From contig NZ_JAMBPQ010000016.1 of assembly GCF_024206495.1 (NCBI RefSeq), positions 1-64,000 on the forward strand: a stretch of DNA of 64,000 bases, given 5' to 3'. The notes beneath the pieces were generated by a model. The model was given only the letters and a program-made list of their open reading frames with translations, had not been told where the DNA came from and searched no databases. Shown in pieces: positions 52,350-61,334 of this stretch. Made by a program: the position numbers and the translations under genes. Source of the DNA: Paraburkholderia sp. CNPSo 3272. GTDB taxonomy: Bacteria; Pseudomonadota; Gammaproteobacteria; Burkholderiales; Burkholderiaceae. Position 1 is the stretch's first letter. Each line of letters begins with the position of its first letter.

Positions 52350-53945
52350 TTAGTGCGCGCCGATGCCTTCGAGGACTTCGTCGTGCTCCTGGCGTTCCGC
52401 GAGGTACGGCGAGCGGTAGCCCGAATTCACGCCCCAGTAATAGAACACGAGCGAGACCAGCGCGACGACCAGCATGTCCCAGCCGTACGGGAGCAGACCG
52501 GCGCCGCCGAACTGCTTGCTGCCGACGAGCGAGAGAAGCGCCATGATCGGCAGGTACGCGCACAGCCACCATGCGGCCTTCAGATCCTGGCCCCAGCCGT
52601 CAAAACCCTGCTTGCTCTGGAAGTAGAAGTACACCGGCAGCGCGACGACCATCAGCAGAATGATTTCGCCGGTCAGCGGCCACTTCGCCCAGTACAGGAT
52701 CATCGATGCGCAGACGAATGCGAACGGCGCGATCACTTTCATGAACGGCACGGAGAGCGGGCGCTCGATGTCCGTGGCAGCGCGCTTGAGCGCCATCAGG
52801 CTGATCGGACCCGTGAGGTACGAAATCACCGTCGCCACCGAGATCACCGCCGCGAGCGAACTCCAGCCGCGGAAGAAGAACATGAAGATGAACGAGACGA
52901 GCAGGTTGAACCACATCGCGTTGCGCGGCACGCCGTAGAACGGGTGCACGTTGCCGAACATCTTCGGCATCGTGTTGTTGCGCTCCATCGCGTAGATCAT
53001 GCGCGAGGTCGTCGCCATGTAGGTCGTGCCGGTGCCGCTCGGGCTCACGAAGGCATCGACGTAGAGCAGGATCGCGAGCCAGTTCAGGTTCAGCGCGATC
53101 GCGAGTTCCGCGAACGGCGACTTGAAGTTGAAGGTGTTCCAGCCCTTCGCGACGTCGGCCGGATTGACCGCGCCGATATAGGCGATCTGCAGCAGCACGT
53201 AGATCACGAGTGCGCAGAGAATCGAGCCGATCACTGCGAACGGCACGCTCTTCGCCGGATTGCGCGCTTCACCCGCGAGGTTGATCGGGCTCTGGAAGCC
53301 GTTGAACGCGAACACGATGCCGCTCGTGGCGACTGCCGTGAACACCGCAGACCAGCCATATGGCGCAAACGTGGTCGTTTGGCCGAAATTCTCATGGTGG
53401 AAGCTTCCCGCCATCAGGCCGATGATCGTCAGACCCGGGATGATGAACTTGAAGATCGTGATCGCGCTGTTGGCACGCGCGAACAGCTTCACGCCCCAGT
53501 AGTTGAGCATGAAGTAGATGAGCACGAGAATCGCGGAGAGCCCGAGCCCTGAATGCGTCAACGACCCGTCGACGAAGAGCGCGTGCGCCCACGCATAGGG
53601 CCAGGTGCTCATGTACTGGATCGAGGCTTCGGCTTCGATCGGGATCACCGAGACAATGGCGATCCAGTTTGCCCACGCGCTGATGAAGCCCACCAGGGCG
53701 CCGTGCGAGTAGCGGGCATAACGAACCATGCCGCCCGACTCCGGGAACATCGCACCGAGTTCGGCGTAGGTGAGCGCGATGGCCAGAATGACCACGGCGC
53801 CGATGATCCAGGCGCAAACCGCCGCCGGACCTGCAATTTTCGCCGCCTTCCACGCGCCGAACAGCCAGCCCGAACCGATGATCGACCCGAGGCCGGTGAA
53901 CATCAGCGCGAATGGGCCGATGTTCCGTTGAATAGAACTTTTCAC
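52350..53945 (-). CDS. APC-family amino acid permease
   Basis: A 531-aa inner-membrane transporter with about 12-14 hydrophobic segments. The first helix carries the substrate-binding GLGSIIGSGWLFG break typical of the APC superfamily, and SGIVFAFNGFQSPINLAGEARNPAKSVP is the conserved helix 6 region. It resembles YveA-type aspartate-proton symporters and other acidic or amino-acid permeases. The substrate is not readable. AGGAGA precedes the ATG. Confidence 0.85.
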   Translation of the reverse strand: MKSSIQRNIGPFALMFTGLGSIIGSGWLFGAWKAAKIAGPAAVCAWIIGAVVILAIALTYAELGAMFPESGGMVRYARYSHGALVGFISAWANWIAIVSVIPIEAEASIQYMSTWPYAWAHALFVDGSLTHSGLGLSAILVLIYFMLNYWGVKLFARANSAITIFKFIIPGLTIIGLMAGSFHHENFGQTTTFAPYGWSAVFTAVATSGIVFAFNGFQSPINLAGEARNPAKSVPFAVIGSILCALVIYVLLQIAYIGAVNPADVAKGWNTFNFKSPFAELAIALNLNWLAILLYVDAFVSPSGTGTTYMATTSRMIYAMERNNTMPKMFGNVHPFYGVPRNAMWFNLLVSFIFMFFFRGWSSLAAVISVATVISYLTGPISLMALKRAATDIERPLSVPFMKVIAPFAFVCASMILYWAKWPLTGEIILLMVVALPVYFYFQSKQGFDGWGQDLKAAWWLCAYLPIMALLSLVGSKQFGGAGLLPYGWDMLVVALVSLVFYYWGVNSGYRSPYLAERQEHDEVLEGIGAH

Positions 53946-54207
53946 GTCTTCTCCTGTTTCAAGAGCAGATCGACACCGCGTTTATCCCGTCTGTTGTGCG
54001 GGCGGGTTTGCTGCGGTTGTCGTACCTCCACACAGAAGATTGCGCCGGTAGGCGCAACTCCTGCGCGGCGCGTAGTTTAACCGGTTGCACCAGGGAAGGG
54101 CGTTGAAAACGACCGCCTAATACAAAAAAGTCATTTGCTTATCAAGCTTTGTAAGGGTTCGTTTCGCCCCCTGTAGCAAAAAAATACGAACTTTCCCGGG
54201 GACCCAG

Positions 54208-54236
54208 TTGACCTTCCTGCCGTTTAGCCGTATAAA
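54208..54236 (+). promoter_or_regulatory. promoter of the cold-shock gene
   Basis: TTGACC (54208-54213) and TATAAA (54231-54236) are separated by exactly 17 bases. Transcription would start near 54243, giving a leader of about 135 bases before the gene, as in cold-shock mRNAs. The remaining spacer (53946-54207) shows no gene. Confidence 0.75.
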
Positions 54237-54379
54237 GTTCGGGCAGGATTTCAAGCGGCGAGTGTGAATTGGTCTTTCGTAGTTCGCCCATCAACGGTAC
54301 TCCGGCTGGTCCCATACCCCTTCCTTGATTTTCGTGCACCTCTCGGGCTTCGGCCTTCATTCATTTTTAGGAAAGTAAT

Positions 54380-54583
54380 ATGGAAACCGGTACCGTCAAG
54401 TGGTTCAATGACGCTAAGGGCTTTGGCTTTATCACTCCGGACGGCGGCGGCGAAGACCTGTTCGCGCACTTCTCGGAAATCAAGGTTGACGGCTTCAAGA
54501 CGCTGCAAGAGAACCAAAAGGTTCAATTCGAAGTCCGCACGGGCCCGAAGGGCAAGCAAGCTGCCAACATCAAGCCGGTCTAA
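54380..54583 (+). CDS. cold-shock protein, CspA family
   Basis: A 67-aa single cold-shock domain that binds single-stranded RNA and DNA. RNP1 (KGFGFIT) and RNP2 (DLFAHFSEI) are intact, and the N-terminal GTVKWFNDAKG is standard. AGGAAAG precedes the ATG. A long leader from a strong promoter suggests control at mRNA structure or stability, as for cspA. Several paralogues are usual in this group, so the exact symbol is left open. Confidence 0.93.
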   Translation: METGTVKWFNDAKGFGFITPDGGGEDLFAHFSEIKVDGFKTLQENQKVQFEVRTGPKGKQAANIKPV

Positions 54584-54660
54584 GTACTGCGCTCATTGGT
54601 CTGCTACGGCTTTCAGGACCTGGACGCGACATCTGCGCGGCCCTGACTAGCAAGCTTACC

Positions 54661-54698
54661 GAAAAACCCCACGCTTCTTTCGGAAGGTGGGGTTTTTT
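54661..54698. terminator. terminator after the cold-shock gene
   Basis: AAAAACCCCAC pairs with GTGGGGTTTTTT around a 14-base loop, 78 bases after the cold-shock gene and just before the convergent Hsp70-like gene. Confidence 0.9.
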
Positions 54699-54738
54699 GT
54701 TGCCTGGCGCTTTAGAGGGGTTTTGGCGCCCCGCGCGT

Positions 54739-55998
54739 TTAGCCGAAAAGGCGCTGTGCGTGAATGCCGAGACCCGTCGCCACGCTGGCGAGACGGTCGC
54801 CGAACACGGCCTGCGACTGCGGAAACGCCTCCGCCAGCGCCTGCGTCAGGAACAGGAGGCCGGTCGAGCCGCCCGTGAAGTAAAGCGCGCTCACCCGAGC
54901 CGGCGCGACACCGGCCGCCTGCACCGTTTCTCGCGCCGCCTGCACGATGCGCCGCGTCTCCTCGCGCCCCGCCTCGACGAGTTGCGTGTCCCCGAATGCC
55001 AGACGCAAGTCCGCCTCGACGGCCTCGAGATCGATCATCGTCTCCCCGCCCGCCGAAACGCCGATCTTCGCCTCCTCCGCGCGCGCCGTGAGCGCGTGCC
55101 CCAGACGCTCGTCGACCACCCGCATCAGCCGGTCGTGATGGCGCGTATCGGTGTAGAGATGGCGCATGAGCTTCAGCTCGGTCGCGCGCCTGGGCGTGTA
55201 GATCGTGTTGATGAGGTGCCACGTCGCCAGATCGAAATAGATGCGGTTCGGCACCTCGCGGCCTTCAGGGTCGAGCGACTGGTAGCCCAGTTCGCGCAGG
55301 ATGGTCGCGAGTTCGACGCGCCGGTCGAAGTCGGTCCCCGCGACGTGCACGCCGTGGTGCGCGAGCACGTCGTCCTTGCGTTCGAGCCGCGTCATGCGAT
55401 CGGGCCCCACGCGCACGAGCGAGAAGTCCGAGGTACCGCCGCCAATGTCGGCGACGAGCACGAGCCCTTCTTCCGAGAGGCGCGACTCGTAGTCGAAAGC
55501 CGCCGCGATCGGCTCGTACTGGAGCTCGATCTCGCCAAACCCCACCCGGCGCGCCGCGGCTTCGAGCTGGTCCTGGGCGAGCCGATCGGCGCGGGGGTCT
55601 TCATCGACGAAGAACACCGGACGGCCCAGCACCGCCCGCGTGATCGGCGTACCCGAGCAACGCTCGGCGCTGCGCTTCAGGTGCTCCAGAAAGATCGTGA
55701 TGATCTCGGTATAGGGCATCGCGCTGCCGTCGCCGAGGTCGGTCGTGCTCTCGGCGAGCGGTGAGCCGAGGATGCTCTTCATCGAGCGCATCAGCCGGCC
55801 GTCGAAGCCGTCGATATAGGACGCGAGCGCCGCACGGCCGAATTCGCGCGTGTGTTCGTCGACGTTGAAGAACACCGCCGTGGGCAGCGTGGTGTGTGCG
55901 CCTTCCACGGGCGCGAGGCGCATCGCGCCGTCGGCCGCTGCCGGGAGCGCCACCGCCGAATTGGAGGTTCCGAAGTCAATCGCGCAGAAGCTGGTCAT
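54739..55998 (-). CDS. Hsp70-like protein, YegD family
   Basis: A 419-aa protein made only of the actin-like Hsp70 ATPase fold. Phosphate-binding segments are IDFGTSNSAVAL near the start, VADIGGGTSDFSLV in the middle and FTGGSTGLLFL near the end. The peptide-binding domain of DnaK is absent, as in E. coli YegD. Cochaperones and clients are unknown. The start at 55998 is chosen from the family's N-terminus. Confidence 0.88.
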   Translation of the reverse strand: MTSFCAIDFGTSNSAVALPAAADGAMRLAPVEGAHTTLPTAVFFNVDEHTREFGRAALASYIDGFDGRLMRSMKSILGSPLAESTTDLGDGSAMPYTEIITIFLEHLKRSAERCSGTPITRAVLGRPVFFVDEDPRADRLAQDQLEAAARRVGFGEIELQYEPIAAAFDYESRLSEEGLVLVADIGGGTSDFSLVRVGPDRMTRLERKDDVLAHHGVHVAGTDFDRRVELATILRELGYQSLDPEGREVPNRIYFDLATWHLINTIYTPRRATELKLMRHLYTDTRHHDRLMRVVDERLGHALTARAEEAKIGVSAGGETMIDLEAVEADLRLAFGDTQLVEAGREETRRIVQAARETVQAAGVAPARVSALYFTGGSTGLLFLTQALAEAFPQSQAVFGDRLASVATGLGIHAQRLFG

Positions 55999-56115
55999 GG
56001 CAAGAGCGCGCCGCAGCGAATGCGCGCGCAAGAGAGGAAAGGTCGGGGGGATCGGCTTTGTAGCACGAAAGCGCCGCGCGGGGCAACCGCGGGCCCACGA
56101 TGCGGCCCCGCAAGC

Positions 56116-56145
56116 AAAAAACGCGCGGGCCATGCCGCGCGTTTT
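56116..56145 (-). terminator. terminator after the nitroreductase gene
   Basis: ACGCGCGG pairs with CCGCGCGT around a 6-base loop. On the minus strand it is followed by a T run. It lies 45 bases beyond the nitroreductase stop. Confidence 0.75.
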
Positions 56146-56189
56146 CGCTAAATCTCGCTACCCCTCATGGGCGCGGGACTTCGCCCGCC

Positions 56190-56792
56190 TCAGCCCTTGA
56201 ACGGCTGCTTCCAGGCGTTCGCGTAGGCGATCTCGCCCATCGCCGAGCGCGTACGTTCCGCCTTTTCACGGTCGCGCAACACGGGCTCCAGCTTCTCCGC
56301 TTCGCCATAGTGGCCGATGGAGATGATCGAGAGAGGTTCCACGTCGTTCGGCAGCGCGAATTCCTTGCGGAACGCCTGCACGTCGAAGCCGCTCATCTGG
56401 TGCGCCGCGAGACCCAGCGCATGCGCCTGGAGCACGAGCGACATGGCTGCGGCGCCCGCATCGTATTGTGCCGTGCGATTCACTTCGCCCTTTGCGTTGA
56501 GCGTGTGTGCCGTCACCGCGATCAGCACCGACGCCGGCGCGTTCCACTGCTGGTTGAACGGCACGAGCGTCGCGAATGCGCGCTTGAAGGCGATTTCGTC
56601 GGCGCTGCGGTCAAACACGATAAAGCGCCACGGCTGCAGGTTGTATCCCGACGGTGCCCAGCGCGCCGCCTCGATCACCGCGTGCAGCGCCTCGCGGCAC
56701 ACCGGCTCGCTCGAATAGGCGCGCGGGCTCCAGCGGCCGGCGATGAGTTCGTGAATGGGCACGGCTGTCGGTGCGGGTTTGTGCTTCGTCAT
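56190..56792 (-). CDS. nitroreductase-family flavoprotein
   Basis: A 200-aa FMN-dependent nitroreductase-fold enzyme. FMN-binding residues are in RWSPRAYSSEPV and ARWAPSGYNLQPWRFIVF, and the C-terminal ISIGHYGEAEKLEPVLRDREKAERTRSA is typical. Such enzymes reduce nitro compounds, quinones or enones with NAD(P)H; the natural substrate is unknown. Confidence 0.87.
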   Translation of the reverse strand: MTKHKPAPTAVPIHELIAGRWSPRAYSSEPVCREALHAVIEAARWAPSGYNLQPWRFIVFDRSADEIAFKRAFATLVPFNQQWNAPASVLIAVTAHTLNAKGEVNRTAQYDAGAAAMSLVLQAHALGLAAHQMSGFDVQAFRKEFALPNDVEPLSIISIGHYGEAEKLEPVLRDREKAERTRSAMGEIAYANAWKQPFKG

Positions 56793-56943
56793 GCCTTGTG
56801 TGTCCTTGGGGTGGCGGGCGGCTTGCCCGGGGTCACTAGAATAACCGCAGCGTGTGAATTGCGCTCAAACGCGACGGGCGACGCTCACGCATCGCCCGTC
56901 GCAGTGCGCCGAAAGCGGCGCTGTGGAAGTCGCGGGGGCCTCC

Positions 56944-58227
56944 TCAGGCCGTTTGCACGCCCAAGGCGCGCGGCCCGCGGTTGATGCGCAGCACGAGGAA
57001 CGACGCCACGAGGCACAGGCCGCCCGAGATCATCGACGCCACAGTATAGGTGCCGAGGCTCGAGCGCAGCAGGCCCGCGCCGAACGCCGCGAATGCCGCG
57101 CCGAGCTGATGGCCCGCCACCACCCAGCCGAACACGATCGGCGCGCGCTCCTTGCCGAAGACATCGGTGGCGAGCCGCACGGTCGGCGGCACCGTGGCGA
57201 TCCAGTCGAGGCCGTAGAACACCGCGAAAATCGGCAGCCCGAAGAAGTCGATGCCGAACGCGTGCGGCAAATAGATCAGCGAAAGTCCGCGCAGCCCGTA
57301 GTACCAGAAGAGCAGCAAGCGGCTATTGAAACGGTCCGAGAGCCAGCCGGAGAGCGTCGTGCCGAACAGGTCGAAAATGCCCATCGTCGCGAGCAGCGAG
57401 GCGCCCTGCACTTCGGTCATGCCGTAGTCGCCGCACATGGCGATGAGGTGCGTGCCCACATAACCGTTGGTGCTCGCGCCGCAAATGAAGAAGCTGAAGA
57501 AGAGCAGCCAGAAGTCGCGCGTGCGGCTCGCCATGAAGAGCGCGTCGAACGCGATCTTCAGCGGATTCTGATGCGGCGCGGGCGGCGCGACGGGCGTGCT
57601 CTCGTCCTCGCCGAACGGGCGCAGATTCACGCTCGCGGGCCGCTCGGGCAACAGGAGCAGCACGAGCGGCAGCACCGCCGCGGCTGCCACCGCGACCACG
57701 AGCACCACCGACTGCCAGCCGTGTTTCTCCACGATCGCCGCAAGGAGCGGCAGGAACACGAGCTGGCCCGTGGCGGAGCTCGCGGTGAGGATGCCCATGG
57801 CAAGCCCGCGGTGCGAGTGGAACCAGCGCGTGACGACGGTAGCCGAGAGCGAGAGCGCCGCGACGCCGGTGGCGCCGCCCACCATCACGCCCCAAATCAG
57901 GATCATCTGCCACGGATGCGTCATCAGCGCGGAAAGCGCCACGCCCGCCGCCATGGTGCCGAGCGCCGCGAGCAGCGTGGGCCGCACGCCGAAGCGCTGC
58001 ATGGCCGCCGCCGCGAACGGGCCCATGAGGCCATAGAGCGCGATGTTCACCGAAATGGCGAGCGAGATCGTCGCCCGGCTCCAGCCGAACTGATGCTCGA
58101 GCGGCACCATCATCACGCTGGGCGTAGCGCGTGTGCCGGCCGCCGCCAGCAACACCAGAAACACCACCGCCACGACGAGCCATCCGTAGTGGAAACGTCC
58201 GCCTATTCGCCTCGCTGCCCAGTCCAT
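56944..58227 (-). CDS. MFS transporter
   Basis: A 427-aa major facilitator protein with 12 hydrophobic segments. The start ATG at 58227 has AGGAG upstream; a GTG at 58242 is less likely. The loop between helices 2 and 3 (GPFAAAAMQRFGVRPTLL) fits the MFS signature region. A central cytoplasmic loop (about 200-235) is charged. It is divergent from a TetR gene across two matching operators, so TetR probably controls it. Substrate unknown; monocarboxylate-type carriers look similar. Confidence 0.88.
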   Translation of the reverse strand: MDWAARRIGGRFHYGWLVVAVVFLVLLAAAGTRATPSVMMVPLEHQFGWSRATISLAISVNIALYGLMGPFAAAAMQRFGVRPTLLAALGTMAAGVALSALMTHPWQMILIWGVMVGGATGVAALSLSATVVTRWFHSHRGLAMGILTASSATGQLVFLPLLAAIVEKHGWQSVVLVVAVAAAAVLPLVLLLLPERPASVNLRPFGEDESTPVAPPAPHQNPLKIAFDALFMASRTRDFWLLFFSFFICGASTNGYVGTHLIAMCGDYGMTEVQGASLLATMGIFDLFGTTLSGWLSDRFNSRLLLFWYYGLRGLSLIYLPHAFGIDFFGLPIFAVFYGLDWIATVPPTVRLATDVFGKERAPIVFGWVVAGHQLGAAFAAFGAGLLRSSLGTYTVASMISGGLCLVASFLVLRINRGPRALGVQTA

Positions 58228-58316
58228 TGGTGCTCCTGTCACGGCACGCCGGGTTCAACACGCCGATGTTTTCGTTGGTATGACCGCTCGCTGCGACGAT
58301 TCGCCATCGCTGGATT

Positions 58317-58366
58317 GTTACCGATCGGTCACAAGTGTGTTGCGATAGTAGTTACCGCTCGGTAAC
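58317..58366. promoter_or_regulatory. twin TetR operators
   Basis: GTTACCGATCGGTCAC (58317-58332) and GTTACCGCTCGGTAAC (58351-58366) are two copies of the same palindrome, centred 34 bases apart, in the spacer between the MFS and TetR genes. The spacing suits control of both divergent promoters. Confidence 0.75.
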
Positions 58367-58401
58367 ATGTCAAGCAATCACCCTGATCGCGAGATGCCCT
58401 C

Positions 58402-59043
58402 ATGAAACACGAAGGCCACGACGAAACCGCTACCGCCGCTGCCCGCACGCCCCGCCCCCGCACGCAGACGGCTGGTGCGCGCGCGCACGAGCACCTGCTG
58501 CGCGCCGCCGACGAGCTGTTCTATCGCGAGGGCGTGCGCGCGGTCGGCATCGAGGCCGTGGTCGAGCGCGCCGGCGTCAACAAGATGAGCCTGTACCGGC
58601 AGTTTTCGTCGAAGGACGATCTCGTCGTCGCCTACCTGCAGCGCTGCGACGTGCGCTTTTTCGAGCGCTTCGACGAAAGTCTCGCGAAGCACCCTGGGGA
58701 GCCGGCAAAGCAGTTGGTGCAGTATTTCGAGGACCTCGCGCGCCGCGCCTCGGTGCCCGACTATCGCGGCTGTCCGTTCGTCAACGTCGCGACCGAATTT
58801 CCCGACGCCACGCACCCCGCACGGCGCAGCGTCGACAACAACAAGACGCGCCTCATGGCGCGGCTCACCGCGCTCGCGCAGGAAGCGGGAGCCAAAGATC
58901 CGGTCGCGCTAGCCGAGGAACTCGCGCTGCTCGTCGAAGGCATCTATGCCGCAAGCCAGACATACGGCCCTGGGTGCGGTGCGATTCTCGCCGCGCCGCG
59001 CATGGCAAAGCTGTTGATCGAGGCGGCATGTCCCCGGCGCTAG
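58402..59043 (+). CDS. TetR-family regulator
   Basis: A 213-aa repressor. The N-terminal helix-turn-helix is HLLRAADELFYREGVRAVGIEAVVERAGVNKMSLYRQFSSKDDLV. The C-terminal ligand domain includes YRGCPFVNVATEFPD, a pattern seen in the TetR_C_33-like group. It probably binds the two operators upstream and represses itself and the divergent MFS gene. The ligand is unknown. Confidence 0.9.
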   Translation: MKHEGHDETATAAARTPRPRTQTAGARAHEHLLRAADELFYREGVRAVGIEAVVERAGVNKMSLYRQFSSKDDLVVAYLQRCDVRFFERFDESLAKHPGEPAKQLVQYFEDLARRASVPDYRGCPFVNVATEFPDATHPARRSVDNNKTRLMARLTALAQEAGAKDPVALAEELALLVEGIYAASQTYGPGCGAILAAPRMAKLLIEAACPRR

Positions 59044-59062
59044 CGGCCCGTAAAATGTCACG

Positions 59063-59632
59063 ATGAACGAAACCGCTGCCCTGCCCCCCGACCACGCCGC
59101 CATTATCGAAGCGACCCGCCACTGGCTCACGCGCGCCGTGATCGGCCTGAACCTCTGCCCGTTCGCGAAAAGCGTGTATGTGAAGAGCCAGATCCGCTAT
59201 GTGATCAGCGAGGCGACCGATCTGGAAGGTGTCCTCATCGATCTCGAACGCGAGCTGCAAATGCTGGCTCAGGCGCATGCCGACCAGATCGACACGACGC
59301 TCCTGATTCTGCCCCACGCGTTGGCGGATTTCGCCGATTTCAACGATGCGACGTGGTTTGCCGAGCGCCTCGTGCAGCAGCTGCGGCTGGAAGGCACCCT
59401 TCAGGTCGCGAGCTTCCACCCGCAATTCCAGTTCGAGGGCAGCGAGCCCGACGACATCGAGAACTACACGAACCGCGCGCCGTATCCGATCCTGCACCTG
59501 CTGCGCGAAGCGAGCATCGAGCGTGCAGTCGAGGCATTCCCGGACGCCGCCGACATCTACGAACGCAACCAGGAAACGCTGCGCAAGCTCGGCTTCGAAG
59601 GTTGGCAAGACTGGATGAGCAGGCGCGACTGA
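59063..59632 (+). CDS. DUF1415-family protein
   Basis: A 189-aa soluble protein of the DUF1415 type. Recognisable segments are ATRHWLTRAVIGLNLCPFAK near the start, TLLILPHALADFADFN, and FQVASFHPQFQFEG-like GTLQVASFHPQFQFEGSEPDDIENYTNRAPYPILHLLRE. The conserved Cys, His and Asp/Glu suggest a metal or catalytic site but no function is known. It lies 19 bases after the tetR stop. Confidence 0.82.
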   Translation: MNETAALPPDHAAIIEATRHWLTRAVIGLNLCPFAKSVYVKSQIRYVISEATDLEGVLIDLERELQMLAQAHADQIDTTLLILPHALADFADFNDATWFAERLVQQLRLEGTLQVASFHPQFQFEGSEPDDIENYTNRAPYPILHLLREASIERAVEAFPDAADIYERNQETLRKLGFEGWQDWMSRRD

Positions 59633-59651
59633 CGCCACGCTGCCCGCCGGT

Positions 59652-60515
59652 TCAGCTTTCGGTTGCTGCTTCGGGCTCCGCTTCCCCCTCGTCGGCGAAA
59701 AAGCGCTCGCGCAGGTCCGCCAGCCCGAACGTATCGAGAATCTCGTTGAGTCGCGCCGCCGCACGGCGGCGCGGCAAATCCTTGTACTGGGCGATGATGA
59801 GTTCGTTCTTCATCGAGTGCTCCCAGCCCACCAGTTCCGTCACGCTCACCTGATAGCCGTGCGCCTCGAGCTGCAGACAGCGCAGCACATTGGTGATCTG
59901 GCTGCCGAATTCGCGCGTATGCAGCGGATGGCGCCAGATCTCCGCAAGCGCCTGGCCGAGCGACTTGCCCTTGTTGCGGCGCAGCACCCCCGCCACCTCA
60001 GCCTGGCAGCATGGCACGACCACGATGTAGCGCGCGTGCTTCTTGAGTGCGAAGCGCAGGGCGTCGTCGGTGGCGGTGTCGCAGGCGTGCAGCGCCGTCA
60101 CGATATCGACGCTCGGCGGTAATTGCGGCGAGGTGATCGAATCGGCGACCGACAGGTTCAGGAACGACATCCCGTCAAAGCCCAGCCGTTTGGCCAGCTC
60201 CTGCGAGTGCTGCACAAGCTCGTCGCGCGTCTCGATGCCATAAATGTGTGACCTGTCGCGCTGATCCTTGAAGAACAGGTCGTAGAGAATAAAGCCCAGA
60301 TAGGACTTGCCCGCACCGTGATCGACGAGGGTCACGTCGCGGCCATCCTCCTTGAGGTCCTTGAGCAGCGGCTCGATGAACTGGAACAGGTGATAGACCT
60401 GCTTCAGCTTGCGGCGGCTGTCCTGGTTCATCTTGCCGTCGCGCGTCAGGATGTGGAGCTCCTTGAGGAGTTCGACAGACTGGTTCGGACGGACTTCATA
60501 AGTCTTGCTGGACAT
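59652..60515 (-). CDS. SAM-dependent methyltransferase, Methyltransf_32 type
   Basis: A 287-aa methyltransferase-like protein. The SAM-binding motif I is LVDHGAGKSYLGFILYDLF, followed by the family's ALHACDTATDDALRFAL and VVVPCCQAEV blocks seen in METTL25- and TRM13-like proteins. The last 40 residues are acidic. The target (RNA or protein) is unknown. Confidence 0.8.
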   Translation of the reverse strand: MSSKTYEVRPNQSVELLKELHILTRDGKMNQDSRRKLKQVYHLFQFIEPLLKDLKEDGRDVTLVDHGAGKSYLGFILYDLFFKDQRDRSHIYGIETRDELVQHSQELAKRLGFDGMSFLNLSVADSITSPQLPPSVDIVTALHACDTATDDALRFALKKHARYIVVVPCCQAEVAGVLRRNKGKSLGQALAEIWRHPLHTREFGSQITNVLRCLQLEAHGYQVSVTELVGWEHSMKNELIIAQYKDLPRRRAAARLNEILDTFGLADLRERFFADEGEAEPEAATES

Positions 60516-60891
60516 CGGCGTGGTCAGATGAAAGGCGTGGTATGTCGCGAAACGTGCGACAGGCGACAGATGGATTGGAGCATTTCTGTCATTTTACGAA
60601 AAAAGCTGGTCGAGGCTGCCGAACCCATAAGAGCGACCCGTGTCGTAATAGCGTCCATGCACGCTGACCCACGTGCGGACAGGAGGGAGGGGTTGAATAG
60701 AAGAGACACGAGGATTTTTGTCCCCGATGCCCAAGAAAAAGGACCAAAACGCAGCGCGACCGGTCGGCAACGAATCGACAGGCACGCATTGGGAGGTCGC
60801 ACCGGGAGTGCCGGTTGCGATGAATCAGGCTGGCGCAGTCTTCGCTGCGCGAAGAGCGCGCGACGCTGTTCAGCCTTGCATGGGGCATGCA
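60516..60891. other. 376-base stretch without a clear gene
   Basis: This spacer separates the divergent methyltransferase and small hypothetical genes. An open frame from 60727 (MPKKKDQN...) runs in phase into the next gene and could be its N-terminal extension, but it lacks a ribosome site. I see no RNA gene or repeat. Confidence 0.4.
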
Positions 60892-61212
60892 ATGAATACG
60901 ATACCTGACGGAAACGCAGAGCAAAAATTCCAGGAACTGCTTACGAAACTCGTCACGGTTCCCGACTGGACGGAAAAGCAGCAACTGGAGCTGGAAATGG
61001 CGCGCGACATCTCGGCGGAGATGCTGCGGGTCGCGGAGAGCATGCGCGACGGCCCTTCGGATCTCGAGACCTGCCTGATTCTGCTGAAGTACGCGAAGGT
61101 GCTCGATTTCGTGATGTCGGCGCTGGCTTCGCGCCGCGATATCAAGCCACAAACGCTGCGCGTGATTTTCAAGCTGGCAGGCCTCAAGGTCGACGAGGCC
61201 TATCCGGGGTGA
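60892..61212 (+). CDS. hypothetical 106-aa helical protein
   Basis: A small soluble protein beginning MNTIPDGNAEQKFQELLTKL and made of amphipathic helices, ending LAGLKVDEAYPG. No family is recognised. The frame is open upstream to 60727, which would add about 55 residues rich in basic and polar residues; the shorter start is chosen because the compact helical part begins there. A strong terminator follows. Confidence 0.6.
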   Translation: MNTIPDGNAEQKFQELLTKLVTVPDWTEKQQLELEMARDISAEMLRVAESMRDGPSDLETCLILLKYAKVLDFVMSALASRRDIKPQTLRVIFKLAGLKVDEAYPG

Positions 61213-61278
61213 AGCCGATGTGAATCGGATGCACGTCCGGCGTGGCATCCAGGCCGCCGCCGATACTCGACACTCACA

Positions 61279-61310
61279 CGGGCCGTTAGCGGCCCGGCTT
61301 CTTCTTTTTT
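61279..61310 (+). terminator. terminator after the hypothetical gene
   Basis: CGGGCCG pairs with CGGCCCG around a TTAG loop, followed by a T-rich run ending in six T. Confidence 0.9.
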
Positions 61311-61334
61311 GCCAACGCTTACGCCCGCCCCGGT

